Assembly (NCBI RefSeq): GCF_035609205.1
Contig: NZ_CP141184.1
Coordinates: forward strand, 2,260,501-2,324,500
Source: Hymenobacter sp. GOD-10R
GTDB taxonomy: Bacteria > Bacteroidota > Bacteroidia > Cytophagales > Hymenobacteraceae
Length of the DNA stretch: 64,000 bases
Direction: 5' to 3'
Below the pieces are notes generated by a model. That model was given only the letters and a program-made list of their open reading frames with translations. It was not told the origin of the DNA and did not search any database. Position numbers and translations under genes: made by a program. Of this stretch, positions 25,154 to 34,781 are shown piece by piece; the stretch's first letter is position 1, and every line of letters begins with the position of its first letter.

Positions 25154-26053
25154 GTGAACTGGTCCGTCAGCATTAAGCAATTTGAAGGCTATCTACAGCT
25201 CGAGAAATCACTAGCTGCCAATTCGGTGGAAGCCTATGTGCGCGACATCCATAAGCTGCGGCAGTACCTAGAAATCTCAAAGCTGCCCGCCGGACCCGAC
25301 AAAGTAACTACGCGCCTATTACGCGACTTTCTGACCTGGCTTGGGGAGCTAGGTATGACCTCGACTAGCCAAGCGCGGACGCTGTCGGGCATCAAGGCCT
25401 TCTACAACTTCCTGATTATGGAAGATATGCTGCTGCTCGACCCCACCGATACGCTGGAAGCTCCCAAGATTGGCCGCAAGCTGCCCGATACGCTGAGCTA
25501 CGAGGAAATTACGCAGCTGTTGGAGGCCATTGATATGAGTACCAACGAGGGCACCCGCAACCGAGCCATCATCGAGGTGTTGTACTCGTCGGGCCTGCGG
25601 GTGTCGGAGTTGACGGAGCTGCGCCTCTCCAACCTTTACGTCGAGCAGGGCTTTGTGCGTGTGACGGGCAAAGGCAACAAGGAACGCCTCGTGCCCATCG
25701 GCCGCGATGCCCTCAAGCACCTAGGTTTCTACCTCACGGGCGTGCGAACTCACCTCGAGATTAAGCCCGGCAACGAAGACATTGTGTTTCTGAACCGGCG
25801 TGGCACGGGCCTGTCGCGCATCATGATTTTCAATGTCATCAAGGACCTAGCTGCCCGCGCTGGTATCCGCAAAACCATTAGTCCGCACACATTCCGCCAT
25901 TCGTTTGCCACCCACCTCATCGAAGGTGGTGCCGACCTGCGCGCCGTGCAGGAAATGCTAGGCCACGAGAGTATCACCACCACCGAAATCTACACCCACC
26001 TCGACCGCGACTACCTCAAGCAAGTTATTACCGAGTTTCACCCGCGGAGCTAG
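25154..26053 (+). CDS. xerD: Tyrosine recombinase XerD
   Basis: This 299-residue site-specific recombinase, with a XerC partner, should resolve chromosome dimers at dif together with the FtsK encoded 2.7 kb downstream. The N-terminal core-binding domain spans about 1-95. The catalytic residues R149, K173, H245, R248, H271 and nucleophile Y280 are all present (LRVSELT, GKGNKERL, HTFRHSFATHL, LGHES, YTHLDRDYL). The start is the GTG at 25154. The length and complete motif set argue for the housekeeping enzyme rather than a phage integrase. Confidence 0.92.
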   Translation: MNWSVSIKQFEGYLQLEKSLAANSVEAYVRDIHKLRQYLEISKLPAGPDKVTTRLLRDFLTWLGELGMTSTSQARTLSGIKAFYNFLIMEDMLLLDPTDTLEAPKIGRKLPDTLSYEEITQLLEAIDMSTNEGTRNRAIIEVLYSSGLRVSELTELRLSNLYVEQGFVRVTGKGNKERLVPIGRDALKHLGFYLTGVRTHLEIKPGNEDIVFLNRRGTGLSRIMIFNVIKDLAARAGIRKTISPHTFRHSFATHLIEGGADLRAVQEMLGHESITTTEIYTHLDRDYLKQVITEFHPRS

Positions 26054-26114
26054 CGAGTAGGTCGTACATGCTGGGTTTTCTCTCGCCACTGAGTAGAGAA
26101 AATAAATGGCACGC

Positions 26115-26531
26115 CTACTTCTTTTGGCAGGACTTCAGCCATTCCTGCGCTTCTGCAACCTGCCGAAAGATTTGAAGCTCGAAAGGAATACGGTCGGGGT
26201 GACGCATGGCTACCGTAGTGATATCGGCGTTGGCGTCGGGAGGCATTACGTGGGCCACGTAGCGTAACCCTAGGTTGGTGGCTTGGGGCACCCACACTTG
26301 CTCCAGCCACTCCACCGAATCGAACCAGGGGCCTACCAGTTGGCTGTTGTCGTTGAGCAGGTAGGGCGTGTGCGTAGCACGAATGACTTTAAGGGTTTCC
26401 GTTGCTCCTTGGGTAGCATCTTGGTTGGTAATGAATCCTTTCCAAGTGGCGCATAGCCACTGGTTTTCTTCATCATATTCGTTTGTACAAGTGTTCTGCG
26501 AATCGAGAAAAGTAAGTGTGTGATGAAACAT
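26115..26531 (-). CDS. Hypothetical soluble protein, SpoIIAA/STAS-like
   Basis: This 138-residue protein lacks a signal peptide. The ATG at 26531 (MFHHTLTFLDSQNT) is chosen over an upstream frame start whose extra 23 residues look non-coding. Its order of strands and helices (WLCATWKGFITNQDA, TPYLLNDNSQLVGPW, LRYVAHVMPPDA, FELQIFRQVAEAQEWL) resembles small STAS/SpoIIAA-like proteins common in Bacteroidota. Their role is mostly unassigned. The gap to the divergent membrane-protein gene is about 250 bp. Confidence 0.65.
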   Translation of the reverse strand: MFHHTLTFLDSQNTCTNEYDEENQWLCATWKGFITNQDATQGATETLKVIRATHTPYLLNDNSQLVGPWFDSVEWLEQVWVPQATNLGLRYVAHVMPPDANADITTVAMRHPDRIPFELQIFRQVAEAQEWLKSCQKK

Positions 26532-26752
26532 ACTGGAAAAGGAAAGTACTACAGGCCTCTGAAAGTCAGAGTAAAAAAGCAAAATAGAGCGTAGCAGCAA
26601 ATACAGCGTAAACCACTAACAAGACCAGCCCGGTAAGATTGGTGAAAGTAGAATAGCTATAATCGGGCTATAAAAATATGAGTTCCTACATGAATCGGAA
26701 GCTCAGCAAGACATAATAAATCTTGGAGGAAGAGTTGCCACAAGCCGGCGAC

Positions 26753-26760
26753 TACCTTTG
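26753..26760 (+). promoter_or_regulatory. Putative -7 promoter box for the polytopic membrane protein
   Basis: TACCTTTG is a perfect TAnnTTTG match 18 bp before the ATG at 26778. A TTG at 26735-26737 is 15 bp upstream, closer than the usual -33 spacing. Confidence 0.4.
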
Positions 26761-26777
26761 CAAGAACTTGCTGAGTT

Positions 26778-28511
26778 ATGCCTGCTTTCTCTCGTTTCGT
26801 GTCGCCGCTGCTAGTGGCATTATTGGGTTTGGGGTTATTTCTGTTGCCCTTTCTGGTGCTTGGGCCGCGGAGCTACATCCTTCTCGACGACAACCTCGAC
26901 GCGGAAATTAGCATTCCGTACTTGCTCACGCATCATCACCTCACCCTCGACTATCGGCCCGAGGCCGTTGTGAGGCCCATCATGAATGGGTTACCGCGCA
27001 ACGCATTGCGCTCGGGCCTGAGCATGACCATGCCGCTGTTTGCCGCGTTGCCGCCGCTGTGGGCGTACCTAGGGCACGAGGCGCTCGTGCGCCTAATAGG
27101 GCTTCTCGGGATGTATGCGCTGCTCCGGCGGCACCTGCTGACTGGTGCTGAAGCGCGGAGCCGATGGCTGGCGGCGGGAGTAGCGTTGGCTTGGGCGGTG
27201 CTGCCGCTTTATGTTATCTACGGGTTGTCGATAGCTGGGCAGCCGTGGGTGCTACTAGCCCTGCTGAACCTGCGCCAAGGCCGTGGCCGCTGGACGGACT
27301 GGCTGTTGCTCGTCCTGTTTCCGTTTTGGTCGATGTTTGTGTTCGTAGGCCCGTTTGTGGTGGCGGGCATGGCGGGGCTGTTGCTCTGGGATGCGTGGCA
27401 GGGTAGGGGCATAGCGTGGTGCGTAGTAGCCGGCCTAGCGTTGCTTACGGCCGTGTATGTAGTGGTCGAGTACCCGCTGTTCTACTCTTTGCTGGTAGCC
27501 AAGCAGTTTGTGCCGCACCGCCTGGAGTTCGACCTCGCTCGGCTGGGGCCACACGGGTGGAAGGCGGGGCTGAAGAGCGCAGGCCAGTATTTCCTGATGG
27601 GGCAGTATCACGCTAGCTTGTTCTTCCGCGGTGCGGTGTTGCTTGCCGTGGGAGCGGGGCTGGTGCTAGCGCCAACGGCAGGGCGGCGCACGCTGCGGCG
27701 CGAGTTGGTGCCGCTACTCGTGGTGCTGGCTGGTATAGCTTTGTTTTGCGGTTTCTATCCGCAGCTGGTGGAGCTGGTGCAAGACCGAGTGCCCGCGCTT
27801 CGAACGTTCAACCTGAGCCGCTTCCACTTCCTGACGCCGCTGTTGTGGTTTGTGGTGTTGGTGCTTTGCCTGCGGCAACTACCTAGCTCCAAGCTGTGCG
27901 CGGCCTTGGTTGGTTTGCAACTGCTCACTGGGTTAAGCATGAACACCGAATGGCTGGCCAATTTGCGTACGTTGGCGGGGCGTGCTAGCCCCAGTGAACC
28001 TAGCTACCAGGCTTTCGTAGCCCCGACGCTCTTTGCAAAAGTGCAGCAACATATTCGGCAGCAAACCGGGCAGGAGCCCGCCCAATACCGCGTAGTCTGC
28101 CTAGGTTTGCCGCCCAGCGTGGCGCAGCTGAACGGGTTTTACACGTTAGATAGTTACCAGAACAATTATCCGCTTTCCTACAAGCATCACTTCCGTTCTC
28201 TGATTGCAGGCGAGCTAGCCAAAAGCCCTCTGCTGCGCACGTACTTCGATGATTGGGGCAACCGCTGCTATGTGGTAGCGGCTGAGCTAGGCAAGAATTT
28301 CCGCGTGCCAGCGTTACCTGCTCGCACGGTGCAAGATTTTGCTTTCGATGCGGCGGCTTTTCGGCGGCTTGGCGGGCGCTATATCCTATCGGCTGTGCGG
28401 CTCGCTGCGCCAGATCGGAGCGGGCTGCACTTAGTAAGCCAATTTCAGGATTCAACTGTTTACTGGCAGTTGTATCTTTATGAGGTAACGCGTAACGAAG
28501 TAGCTGACTAA
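26778..28511 (+). CDS. Polytopic membrane protein, GT-C-like, function unknown
   Basis: This 577-residue protein has roughly ten to twelve transmembrane helices in the first 400 residues and a soluble C-terminal domain. The first loop has an acidic motif LLDDNLDAEISIPY (about 32-45), placed where GT-C glycosyltransferases carry a catalytic acidic pair. I therefore suggest a lipid-linked sugar transferase or related enzyme, but no family is certain. The C-terminal part (about 420-575) includes LPPSVAQLNGFYTLDSYQN and FDDWGNRCYVV. The last codons run into a type A-like repeat. Confidence 0.65.
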   Translation: MPAFSRFVSPLLVALLGLGLFLLPFLVLGPRSYILLDDNLDAEISIPYLLTHHHLTLDYRPEAVVRPIMNGLPRNALRSGLSMTMPLFAALPPLWAYLGHEALVRLIGLLGMYALLRRHLLTGAEARSRWLAAGVALAWAVLPLYVIYGLSIAGQPWVLLALLNLRQGRGRWTDWLLLVLFPFWSMFVFVGPFVVAGMAGLLLWDAWQGRGIAWCVVAGLALLTAVYVVVEYPLFYSLLVAKQFVPHRLEFDLARLGPHGWKAGLKSAGQYFLMGQYHASLFFRGAVLLAVGAGLVLAPTAGRRTLRRELVPLLVVLAGIALFCGFYPQLVELVQDRVPALRTFNLSRFHFLTPLLWFVVLVLCLRQLPSSKLCAALVGLQLLTGLSMNTEWLANLRTLAGRASPSEPSYQAFVAPTLFAKVQQHIRQQTGQEPAQYRVVCLGLPPSVAQLNGFYTLDSYQNNYPLSYKHHFRSLIAGELAKSPLLRTYFDDWGNRCYVVAAELGKNFRVPALPARTVQDFAFDAAAFRRLGGRYILSAVRLAAPDRSGLHLVSQFQDSTVYWQLYLYEVTRNEVAD

Positions 28512-28693
28512 CTGCGTAACTTAACCTTCGTTGCCGCTTCAGCAGCTTTCGGTGGCGCAGATGTAATTCCCTGTCGTGGCTACGCTGCTACTGCCCAGAA
28601 GTAAGGCTTCTTCTTAATAAAAAGACACCCGCAACTTGTACGGAGCATAGATTTTCTAGCTACTTACTTAGCGACTCTCTTACCCAGTTACTC
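28484..28693. repeat. Divergent 8-mer-word repeat around the 5' region of ftsK
   Basis: Words such as CTGACTAACTGCGTAAC (28504-28520) and, inverted, TTACTTAGCGACTCTC plus ACCCAGTTACTCC (about 28662-28693) flank about 135 bp of plain sequence. They are more diverged than other type A copies. The left arm covers the last codons of the membrane-protein gene and the right arm ends 39 bp before the ftsK start. Confidence 0.45.
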
Positions 28694-28731
28694 CTTGGAA
28701 ATAGCTAGATTTGGCTTTTTGGTGCGTGAGA

Positions 28732-31731
28732 ATGGCTAAAAACACATATAAACAGAATACGACCCCGCCAAGCCGGAGCAACGAGCCACGGCCCGCGCGC
28801 AATACGGCGCGTCCGGCGGAGGAGCCCGTACGTGAGCCCCGACGGAACGAGGCTAGCCCGCGGCCCGTAGCAGCGAAATCAGCCGCGACAAAAGTAACCA
28901 AGCCGCCGCGTCGGCCTTTGAAGCTACCAACTGTATCGTTCAGTGGCCTGTTCGGTTTTCTGCGCGACCGACGCTTTCAACTTTTCCTGGGGTTCTTCTT
29001 CCTGCTAGGATCTATCTACCTCACCATCGCCTTTGTGTCATTTGTGTTCACGGGGCACTCCGACCAGAGCGTAGTGGAAGGCGTGAGCAACACACAGGTG
29101 AAGGAAGCCGGTCAGGAGTCAGGCAATTGGCTGGGATTGGTCGGAGCTATTTTAGCGCAAGTGCTGATCTATAAAGGCTTTGGAGTAGCGGCGTTTGCCG
29201 TAATTCCCATTGTTTTTTTCCTGGGCTATAAGATTGTCTTTCGTCGGCCGGGCCTGTCGCTGAGCTATGTGCTAGCCCTATGCCTGTTTGCTATGGTGTG
29301 GCTCAGTGTGCTGCTAGGCTACGTGGTTCTGAGTCTGGAAGCTCCCGATTCTGATCCGGCTCTAGCGCACAGCCTTGACTTTTTGAGCGGGGGTGTTGGC
29401 TACGAAACCGCCCTCTGGCTTGATAGCCTAATCGGTTGGGGCACGGTGCTACTGCTCGCTTTCTTCCTGATTTCCTTTGTCGTGTTCTTCTTCAACGTGA
29501 CAAGCTTGAACCTGCGTCATGCAGGGGCCGACGACGAGGACGAAGCATTTGATGCCCAGGATGCAGGCACGTACGAACACACTGGCCTTGGGGTAAACCG
29601 CGCTGCTAACCCAACGGCTTCGCTAGACAACCAAGAGGAGGAAGAAGAAGCACCTCTAGGAATGACGTTGCGCCGTGTAGGACCTGTGGTAACACCGACA
29701 GCGCCGGTCCGCCCACAACCGCAGCCCCAGTTTGAGGCGGCCGATGAAGAAGAGGAACTAGACGAAGAGGAGGATGACGACGCGCCTATCGTAACCGCAG
29801 GACCCGTCAGCAAACCAGCATTTAGTGTAGCTGCTGATACGACGGCTCCGGTAGCAACGGGTGTAATGGCAAGTGCGGCTGCGGTGCCCCTATCCGTGGC
29901 GCCGGTAGCCGCTGCTGTAACCACCGCCGCAGCCACTGTTGCGGCCGCTGCTTCCAACGGACCTAGCTTCTCCATCGAAGCGCCCGTTGCGGAGCCGCCG
30001 ATGACGGTAGCTCCGCGTGTACCTACGCCGTTGTCGTTGGCCGATTTGGCTGATTCTAACGCGCCACTGCCCACGCCTTCACCAGTGCCTGTTGCCCGCG
30101 AAACGCCTACGCCGGCCTTGGAAATCGAAGTGACGCCCGGCGAGCTAGACCCCGCTGCGGGCGCTGACATGGCCGCTATTGCCGAAGTTGATGAGGAAGC
30201 CGAAGTAATGCCCACGGTCAATTACGACCCTACTTTGGACCTGCCGCGCTACCAGTATCCTACCCTAGAGCTGTTGAATGACTACGGTCAAGCCCGCGCC
30301 CAGGTAACTAAGGAAGAGCTAGAGGCCAACAAAGACCGTATTGTGGAGACCCTAGGTCACTACGGCATCAACATCGCTAGCATCAAAGCCACTATCGGCC
30401 CGACGGTGACGCTTTACGAAATCGTGCCCGATGCTGGTGTGCGTATCTCCAAGATCAAGAGCCTGGAAGATGATATTGCCTTGAGCCTCGCTGCCCTTGG
30501 TATTCGTATCATCGCTCCGATTCCGGGTAAGGGTACTATTGGTATTGAGGTGCCAAATGCCAAGAAGGAAATGGTGAGCATCCGCTCGGTGTTCAGCACG
30601 GATAAGTTCGTGAACAGCGAGATGGATTTGCCAGTGGCCTTTGGTCGTACCATTACCAACGAAGTGTTTGTGGCCGACCTCGCCAAAATGCCGCACTTAC
30701 TTATGGCCGGTGCTACGGGTCAGGGTAAATCGGTGGGCTTGAACGTGATTCTGGCTTCGTTGCTCTACAAGCGTCACCCTTCACAGTTGAAGTTTGTGCT
30801 CGTCGACCCGAAAAAGGTGGAACTGAGCATTTTCAACAAGATCGAGCGTCACTTTCTAGCTAAGTTGCCCGATACCGAAGAAGCCATCATTACCGACACT
30901 AAGAAGGTAGTGAACACGCTGAACTCGCTGTGTATGGAAATGGACCGGCGCTACGATTTGCTGAAAGATGCTGGCTGCCGCAACCTCAAGGAGTACAACC
31001 GCAAGTTTGTGGAGCGCCGCCTGAACCCTAAGAAAGGGCACCGCTTCATGCCATTCATTGTGTTGGTTATCGACGAGCTAGCCGACTTGATGATGACGGC
31101 CGGCAAGGAAGTGGAAACACCAATTGCCCGCCTCGCGCAGCTAGCCCGTGCCATTGGTATTCACCTCATTGTAGCCACGCAGCGCCCCTCTGTAAACGTT
31201 ATTACGGGTATCATCAAGGCCAACTTTCCTTGCCGTATTTCCTTCAAGGTGACTTCCAAAATCGACTCGCGGACCATCCTCGATACGGGCGGCGCCGATC
31301 AGTTGGTGGGCCAAGGCGACATGCTGTTTTCGGCCGGATCTGACCTGATCCGGGTGCAGTGTGCCTTCATCGACACGCCCGAAGTCGACCGTTTGTGCGA
31401 CTATGTGGGTGAGCAGCAAGGCTACCCCGAAGCCTACGCCTTGCCTGAAGTGGCCGGCGAGGATGGCGGCAACGGTGGCGAAGACTTCGACCCTTCAGAC
31501 CGCGACAGTATGTTTGAGGAAGCAGCTCGTGTTATCGTGACGCATCAGCAAGGCAGCACGTCGCTACTACAGCGGCGCTTGAAGCTAGGTTATAACCGTG
31601 CCGGTCGCCTAATCGACCAACTTGAGCACGCTGGAATCGTAGGACCTTTTGAGGGCAGTAAAGCCCGCGAGGTGCTTATTCCAGATGAGTATAGTTTGGA
31701 ACAGTTATTGAATAATCTCCCGAAAAGTTAG
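28732..31731 (+). CDS. ftsK: DNA translocase FtsK
   Basis: This 999-residue septal DNA motor pumps chromosome DNA toward dif sites and activates XerCD during division. After a basic N-terminus there are four transmembrane helices (about 85-255). A long Pro/Ala/Glu-rich linker (about 260-500) follows, with acidic runs such as EEEELDEEEDDD. The motor has Walker A GATGQGKSVGLN with K666, Walker B VLVIDELADLM with D781/E782 and QRPSVNVITG. The C-terminal gamma winged helix has STSLLQRRLKLGYNRAGRL. The ATG at 28732 (MAKNTYKQ) is chosen over a TTG at 28711. It lies 2.7 kb from xerD, its functional partner. Confidence 0.95.
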   Translation: MAKNTYKQNTTPPSRSNEPRPARNTARPAEEPVREPRRNEASPRPVAAKSAATKVTKPPRRPLKLPTVSFSGLFGFLRDRRFQLFLGFFFLLGSIYLTIAFVSFVFTGHSDQSVVEGVSNTQVKEAGQESGNWLGLVGAILAQVLIYKGFGVAAFAVIPIVFFLGYKIVFRRPGLSLSYVLALCLFAMVWLSVLLGYVVLSLEAPDSDPALAHSLDFLSGGVGYETALWLDSLIGWGTVLLLAFFLISFVVFFFNVTSLNLRHAGADDEDEAFDAQDAGTYEHTGLGVNRAANPTASLDNQEEEEEAPLGMTLRRVGPVVTPTAPVRPQPQPQFEAADEEEELDEEEDDDAPIVTAGPVSKPAFSVAADTTAPVATGVMASAAAVPLSVAPVAAAVTTAAATVAAAASNGPSFSIEAPVAEPPMTVAPRVPTPLSLADLADSNAPLPTPSPVPVARETPTPALEIEVTPGELDPAAGADMAAIAEVDEEAEVMPTVNYDPTLDLPRYQYPTLELLNDYGQARAQVTKEELEANKDRIVETLGHYGINIASIKATIGPTVTLYEIVPDAGVRISKIKSLEDDIALSLAALGIRIIAPIPGKGTIGIEVPNAKKEMVSIRSVFSTDKFVNSEMDLPVAFGRTITNEVFVADLAKMPHLLMAGATGQGKSVGLNVILASLLYKRHPSQLKFVLVDPKKVELSIFNKIERHFLAKLPDTEEAIITDTKKVVNTLNSLCMEMDRRYDLLKDAGCRNLKEYNRKFVERRLNPKKGHRFMPFIVLVIDELADLMMTAGKEVETPIARLAQLARAIGIHLIVATQRPSVNVITGIIKANFPCRISFKVTSKIDSRTILDTGGADQLVGQGDMLFSAGSDLIRVQCAFIDTPEVDRLCDYVGEQQGYPEAYALPEVAGEDGGNGGEDFDPSDRDSMFEEAARVIVTHQQGSTSLLQRRLKLGYNRAGRLIDQLEHAGIVGPFEGSKAREVLIPDEYSLEQLLNNLPKS

Positions 31732-31841
31732 AAGTAAGCACAGAACGTACTGCTTGAGTTGGTGCTTAATACGTAATAGTTTAAACCAAAGACTCGCGGT
31801 TAGTGTCTTACTGCTTACTTAGCCAACACCACCCTTTTGTA

Positions 31842-32486
31842 ATGAAGAAAACCATCGCCCTGCTCCTGTTCTCGGCTTCTCTCATCACTTCCGCCTCGGC
31901 TCAGCAGGACCCTAAAGCAGGTAAGATTCTGGATCAGATGAGCGCTAAGTATCAAGCGCTGAATGCCTTCAAAGCTACCTTTACGCAAACGTTGGAGAAT
32001 GATGCGGCTAAGGTGAAGGACAATATGACCGGTGATATCACGGTAAGCGGCCAGAAGTTCCACTTGAAAATGAACGGTCAGGAGGTTATCAACAACGGCA
32101 AAACCGTGTGGACCTACATGAAGGCTGAGAACGAGGTAAATATTTCGGACTACGACCCAGAAGAGCAAGAAATTTCGCCTTCGCAAATCTATACGCTCTA
32201 TAAGAAGGGCTATAAGTACACGTACGTGCAGGAAACCAAGGAAGCTGGTGAGCCCTGCGACATAATCGAATTGTCGCCCGAAGACCGTACGAACCAGATT
32301 TACAAAGTGCGCATGACGGTGAGCAAAGCCGATAAGTCAGTGAAAAGCTGGAAGATGTTCAAAAAGAATGGCAACCGTTATACGGTAGCTATTAAGAAGT
32401 TCCAGCCCAACCCACCAGTGGATGCCAATACATTTGCCTTCGACAAGACTAAATACAAAGGCGTAAAAGTCATCGACCTGCGCTAG
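31842..32486 (+). CDS. LolA-like outer-membrane lipoprotein carrier protein
   Basis: This 214-residue periplasmic protein of the LolA fold should shuttle lipoproteins from the inner to the outer membrane. A signal peptide (MKKTIALLLFSASLITSASA) ends before QQDP. The mature domain has the LolA-type pattern: ILDQMSAKYQALNAFKATFT, GDITVSGQKFHLKMNGQEVI, GKTVWTYMKAENEV and PEEQEISPSQIYTLYKKGY. The ATG at 31842 was chosen as the signal-peptide start. It follows ftsK by 110 bp, an adjacency also known from Bacteroidota and proteobacteria. Confidence 0.88.
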   Translation: MKKTIALLLFSASLITSASAQQDPKAGKILDQMSAKYQALNAFKATFTQTLENDAAKVKDNMTGDITVSGQKFHLKMNGQEVINNGKTVWTYMKAENEVNISDYDPEEQEISPSQIYTLYKKGYKYTYVQETKEAGEPCDIIELSPEDRTNQIYKVRMTVSKADKSVKSWKMFKKNGNRYTVAIKKFQPNPPVDANTFAFDKTKYKGVKVIDLR

Positions 32487-32507
32487 GTTGTCGCTGACGA
32501 TTTGTCC

Positions 32508-32538
32508 GGCCCGCTTTCACTTCGTGTGAAGGCGGGCC
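32508..32538 (+). terminator. Terminator after the LolA-like gene
   Basis: GGCCCGCTTTCAC pairs with GTGAAGGCGGGCC (one G-T wobble) around a five-base loop, then TTTTG. It lies 22 bp after the stop. Confidence 0.7.
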
Positions 32539-32613
32539 ATTTTGTTTGACTAAGAAAAGTGAGAATAGAACTGCTTTTTATCCTGAGCCGAGAAGGATGT
32601 CTGAATAATATTC

Positions 32614-33444
32614 TTAAAACTCTTCCCCTGACAACTTAGCTAGCTTTAGCATGGCTCCTTCATGCCCGAAGCTAGCAGCTCGTTTATACCAGAAAATGGC
32701 ATCAGGCAGCAACTGTAATTGCCCATCTCCGCGCTCAGCCATCACTCCTAAGTTGTAGGTAGCATGAGCATGGCCTAGCTCACTGGCCTGCTCATAATAC
32801 CAGCGGGCCTTTGCTACGTCGGGTGAAGAGATAAGTTTATGGTAGCAATAGCCAAGACCCGTCAGCGCTTTGGTTTCGCCGGCATCTAACGCCTGATTAT
32901 ACCACTGCAATGCTAGTCGTGTATTCTGTTTTGTACCAACTCCTTTTTGATAACAACGAGCTAGATCATACATCGCTTTTGCAACACCTAGCTTTGCTGA
33001 TCTCAGAAACCAATACCTAGCTTTAGAAGGATTGTAGTCGGTGCCTTCACCTGAAAGAAACATGTCACCAATAGCGTGCATTGCCTCTTTGTCACCTAGC
33101 TGGGCCGCTGACAAGAAAAAGGAGAAAGCCTTTACTCGATTAGTCTGAACTGAAAGACCGTTGTCGTAAACCACAGCTAAGTTGTGCATAGCTTTACGAT
33201 TACCGCCTTTAGCTGCAACATGAAATAACTGCAACGCTCGTTGAGTATTTCTTGGAAGCCCCCAACCATCCCAACACAAAATCGCGAGCCAATAGCACGC
33301 ATCTACATTACCATTTGTAACAAATACTTCAAGCGCAGAAGCTGCTTTTGGGATAGAGCGATTAGTAGCATGGTGGCCGAAATTGGCGCGATTGATGGTC
33401 TGAATTATTGCTTTTAGTAGATAGTGATCTTGGTTGCTAATCAT
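32614..33444 (-). CDS. Sel1-repeat (TPR-like) protein
   Basis: This 276-residue protein is made almost wholly of Sel1-like repeats of about 36 residues, roughly six copies. They are recognisable from A-x-x-LGY/L-A and A-x-x-WY/F-x-x-A-A patterns such as KARYWFLRSAKLGVAKAMYDLA and ALQWYNQALDAGETKALTGLG (each quoted in part). Such repeats mediate protein-protein contacts. There is no signal peptide, so it is probably cytoplasmic. Base composition is lower in GC than its neighbours. It is divergent from the DUF2851 gene with only 38 bp between starts. Confidence 0.82.
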   Translation of the reverse strand: MISNQDHYLLKAIIQTINRANFGHHATNRSIPKAASALEVFVTNGNVDACYWLAILCWDGWGLPRNTQRALQLFHVAAKGGNRKAMHNLAVVYDNGLSVQTNRVKAFSFFLSAAQLGDKEAMHAIGDMFLSGEGTDYNPSKARYWFLRSAKLGVAKAMYDLARCYQKGVGTKQNTRLALQWYNQALDAGETKALTGLGYCYHKLISSPDVAKARWYYEQASELGHAHATYNLGVMAERGDGQLQLLPDAIFWYKRAASFGHEGAMLKLAKLSGEEF

Positions 33445-33482
33445 GGATTACGGTTAAACGAGCTAGTTCTAGATCATAAATT

Positions 33483-34781
33483 ATGCAAGAAGATTTTCTA
33501 CACTATATCTGGCAGCATCAATACTTCGATAAAACCAATTTATACACGGAAGAAGGCGAACCAGTAACTGTATTACGTCCTGGTAACCGCAATGCCGATG
33601 CGGGTCCCGACTTCCTAGGTGCCCGTCTGCAAATAGGAGAAGTGGAGTGGAACGGCGCCGTAGAGATTCACCTGAGCGCCTCCGACTGGCCCCGCCACCA
33701 GCACCAAACCGACCCCAAATACGACCAAGTGGTACTGCACGTAGTGCACATTGCTGATCATATAGTGCGACGAACCAACAACACGCTAGTGCCAACTTTG
33801 GCGCTGGCCACGCGCATAGCGCCGGAGCTAGTACAGCGGTATCAGGCGCTGATAGCTGCTCCGCCTTCCGCCTTGCCTTGCGCGCCGTTCTTGGCACAGA
33901 TCCCAACGATTACGCGTGCTATGATGGTAGAGCGCGCCCTGCTGGAGCGGGTAGAACAGAAGGCGACGAGCATGGAAACGCTGCATCAGCAGCTAGGTGG
34001 CGATTGGGAAGCCACCACGTACCATGCTCTAGCAGCAGCCTTTGGCTTTCAGAAAAATAGCGAGCCACTGGCTCGCTTAGCCAAAGCGCTACCCTTGAAC
34101 GTTATGCGGCGTCACCGCCACGATGCGCGTCAATTGGAAGCGTTGGTGTTTGGGCAAGCGGGTTTTCTACACGAAACTGCTGAAACCGAATCGGACAGCT
34201 ACCTTGCAAGCCTGCGGAACGAGTACACGTTTCTGGCTCACAAGTACACCCTAGCTGCTACTGCCTTGCCCGTACACGCCTGGAACTTCTTACGTCTGCG
34301 GCCTGCCAACTTCCCTACGGTGCGTTTGGCGCAGCTGGTTGCGCTGTTGCATGCCCGCCCTACACTGTTTGATGCTTTGCTCACTGCCGCTGACGTACTG
34401 ACGCTGGAGCAGTTTTTTGCTGCGCCACTGTCGGAGTACTGGCGAGAACACTACCGGCCGGGACGGGTGGGCAAAGTGACTAGCCTGGGTCGAAGCAGCG
34501 CGCAGCTACTCATTATCAACGTGGTAGTGCCGCTGCGGGTAGCGTACGCTCGCTACGTAGGCCAGCCAGAACTCACCGAAACCGCCGTGGCACTGCTCAA
34601 CCAACTGCCCGCTGAGCGCAACCACCTAACCGAACCCTACGAAGCGCTAGACTTCAGCCATCGGAGCGCGGCTGATTCGCAAGGGTTGCTGGCTTTAGGG
34701 CGAAGCTACTGCGAGCCGCGTCAGTGCTTGCGGTGCGCTATCGGCAGCCATGTGCTGCGCCAAAACCGAGTAGTGCGGTGA
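33483..34781 (+). CDS. DUF2851 family protein
   Basis: This 432-residue protein belongs to DUF2851, found widely in Bacteroidota. The family start MQEDFLHYIWQHQYF and the segment LRPGNRNADAGPDFLGARLQIG (about 30-51, quoted in part) are present. EVEWNGAVEIHLSASDW and a metal- or nucleic-acid-like HVVHI run follow. The family is uncharacterised, although the conserved N-terminal DAGPDF and E-x-x-W segments look like a nuclease-like metal site. The end overlaps the next gene by 4 bp (GTGA), showing translational coupling to a membrane protein. Confidence 0.85.
   Translation: MQEDFLHYIWQHQYFDKTNLYTEEGEPVTVLRPGNRNADAGPDFLGARLQIGEVEWNGAVEIHLSASDWPRHQHQTDPKYDQVVLHVVHIADHIVRRTNNTLVPTLALATRIAPELVQRYQALIAAPPSALPCAPFLAQIPTITRAMMVERALLERVEQKATSMETLHQQLGGDWEATTYHALAAAFGFQKNSEPLARLAKALPLNVMRRHRHDARQLEALVFGQAGFLHETAETESDSYLASLRNEYTFLAHKYTLAATALPVHAWNFLRLRPANFPTVRLAQLVALLHARPTLFDALLTAADVLTLEQFFAAPLSEYWREHYRPGRVGKVTSLGRSSAQLLIINVVVPLRVAYARYVGQPELTETAVALLNQLPAERNHLTEPYEALDFSHRSAADSQGLLALGRSYCEPRQCLRCAIGSHVLRQNRVVR

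Noticed and set aside
24961..25176. Small plus-strand open frame upstream of xerD
   Set aside because: It runs through a hairpin and an intergenic repeat, overlaps the xerD start and shows no domain.
26778..28511. Polytopic protein as a definite glycosyltransferase
   Set aside because: Topology and an acidic loop suggest GT-C enzymes, but no family motif could be confirmed, so the call is kept general.
29517..30221. Ser/Ala-rich open frame on the minus strand in ftsK
   Set aside because: It mirrors the Pro/Ala/Glu-rich FtsK linker in antisense. The low complexity explains its length.
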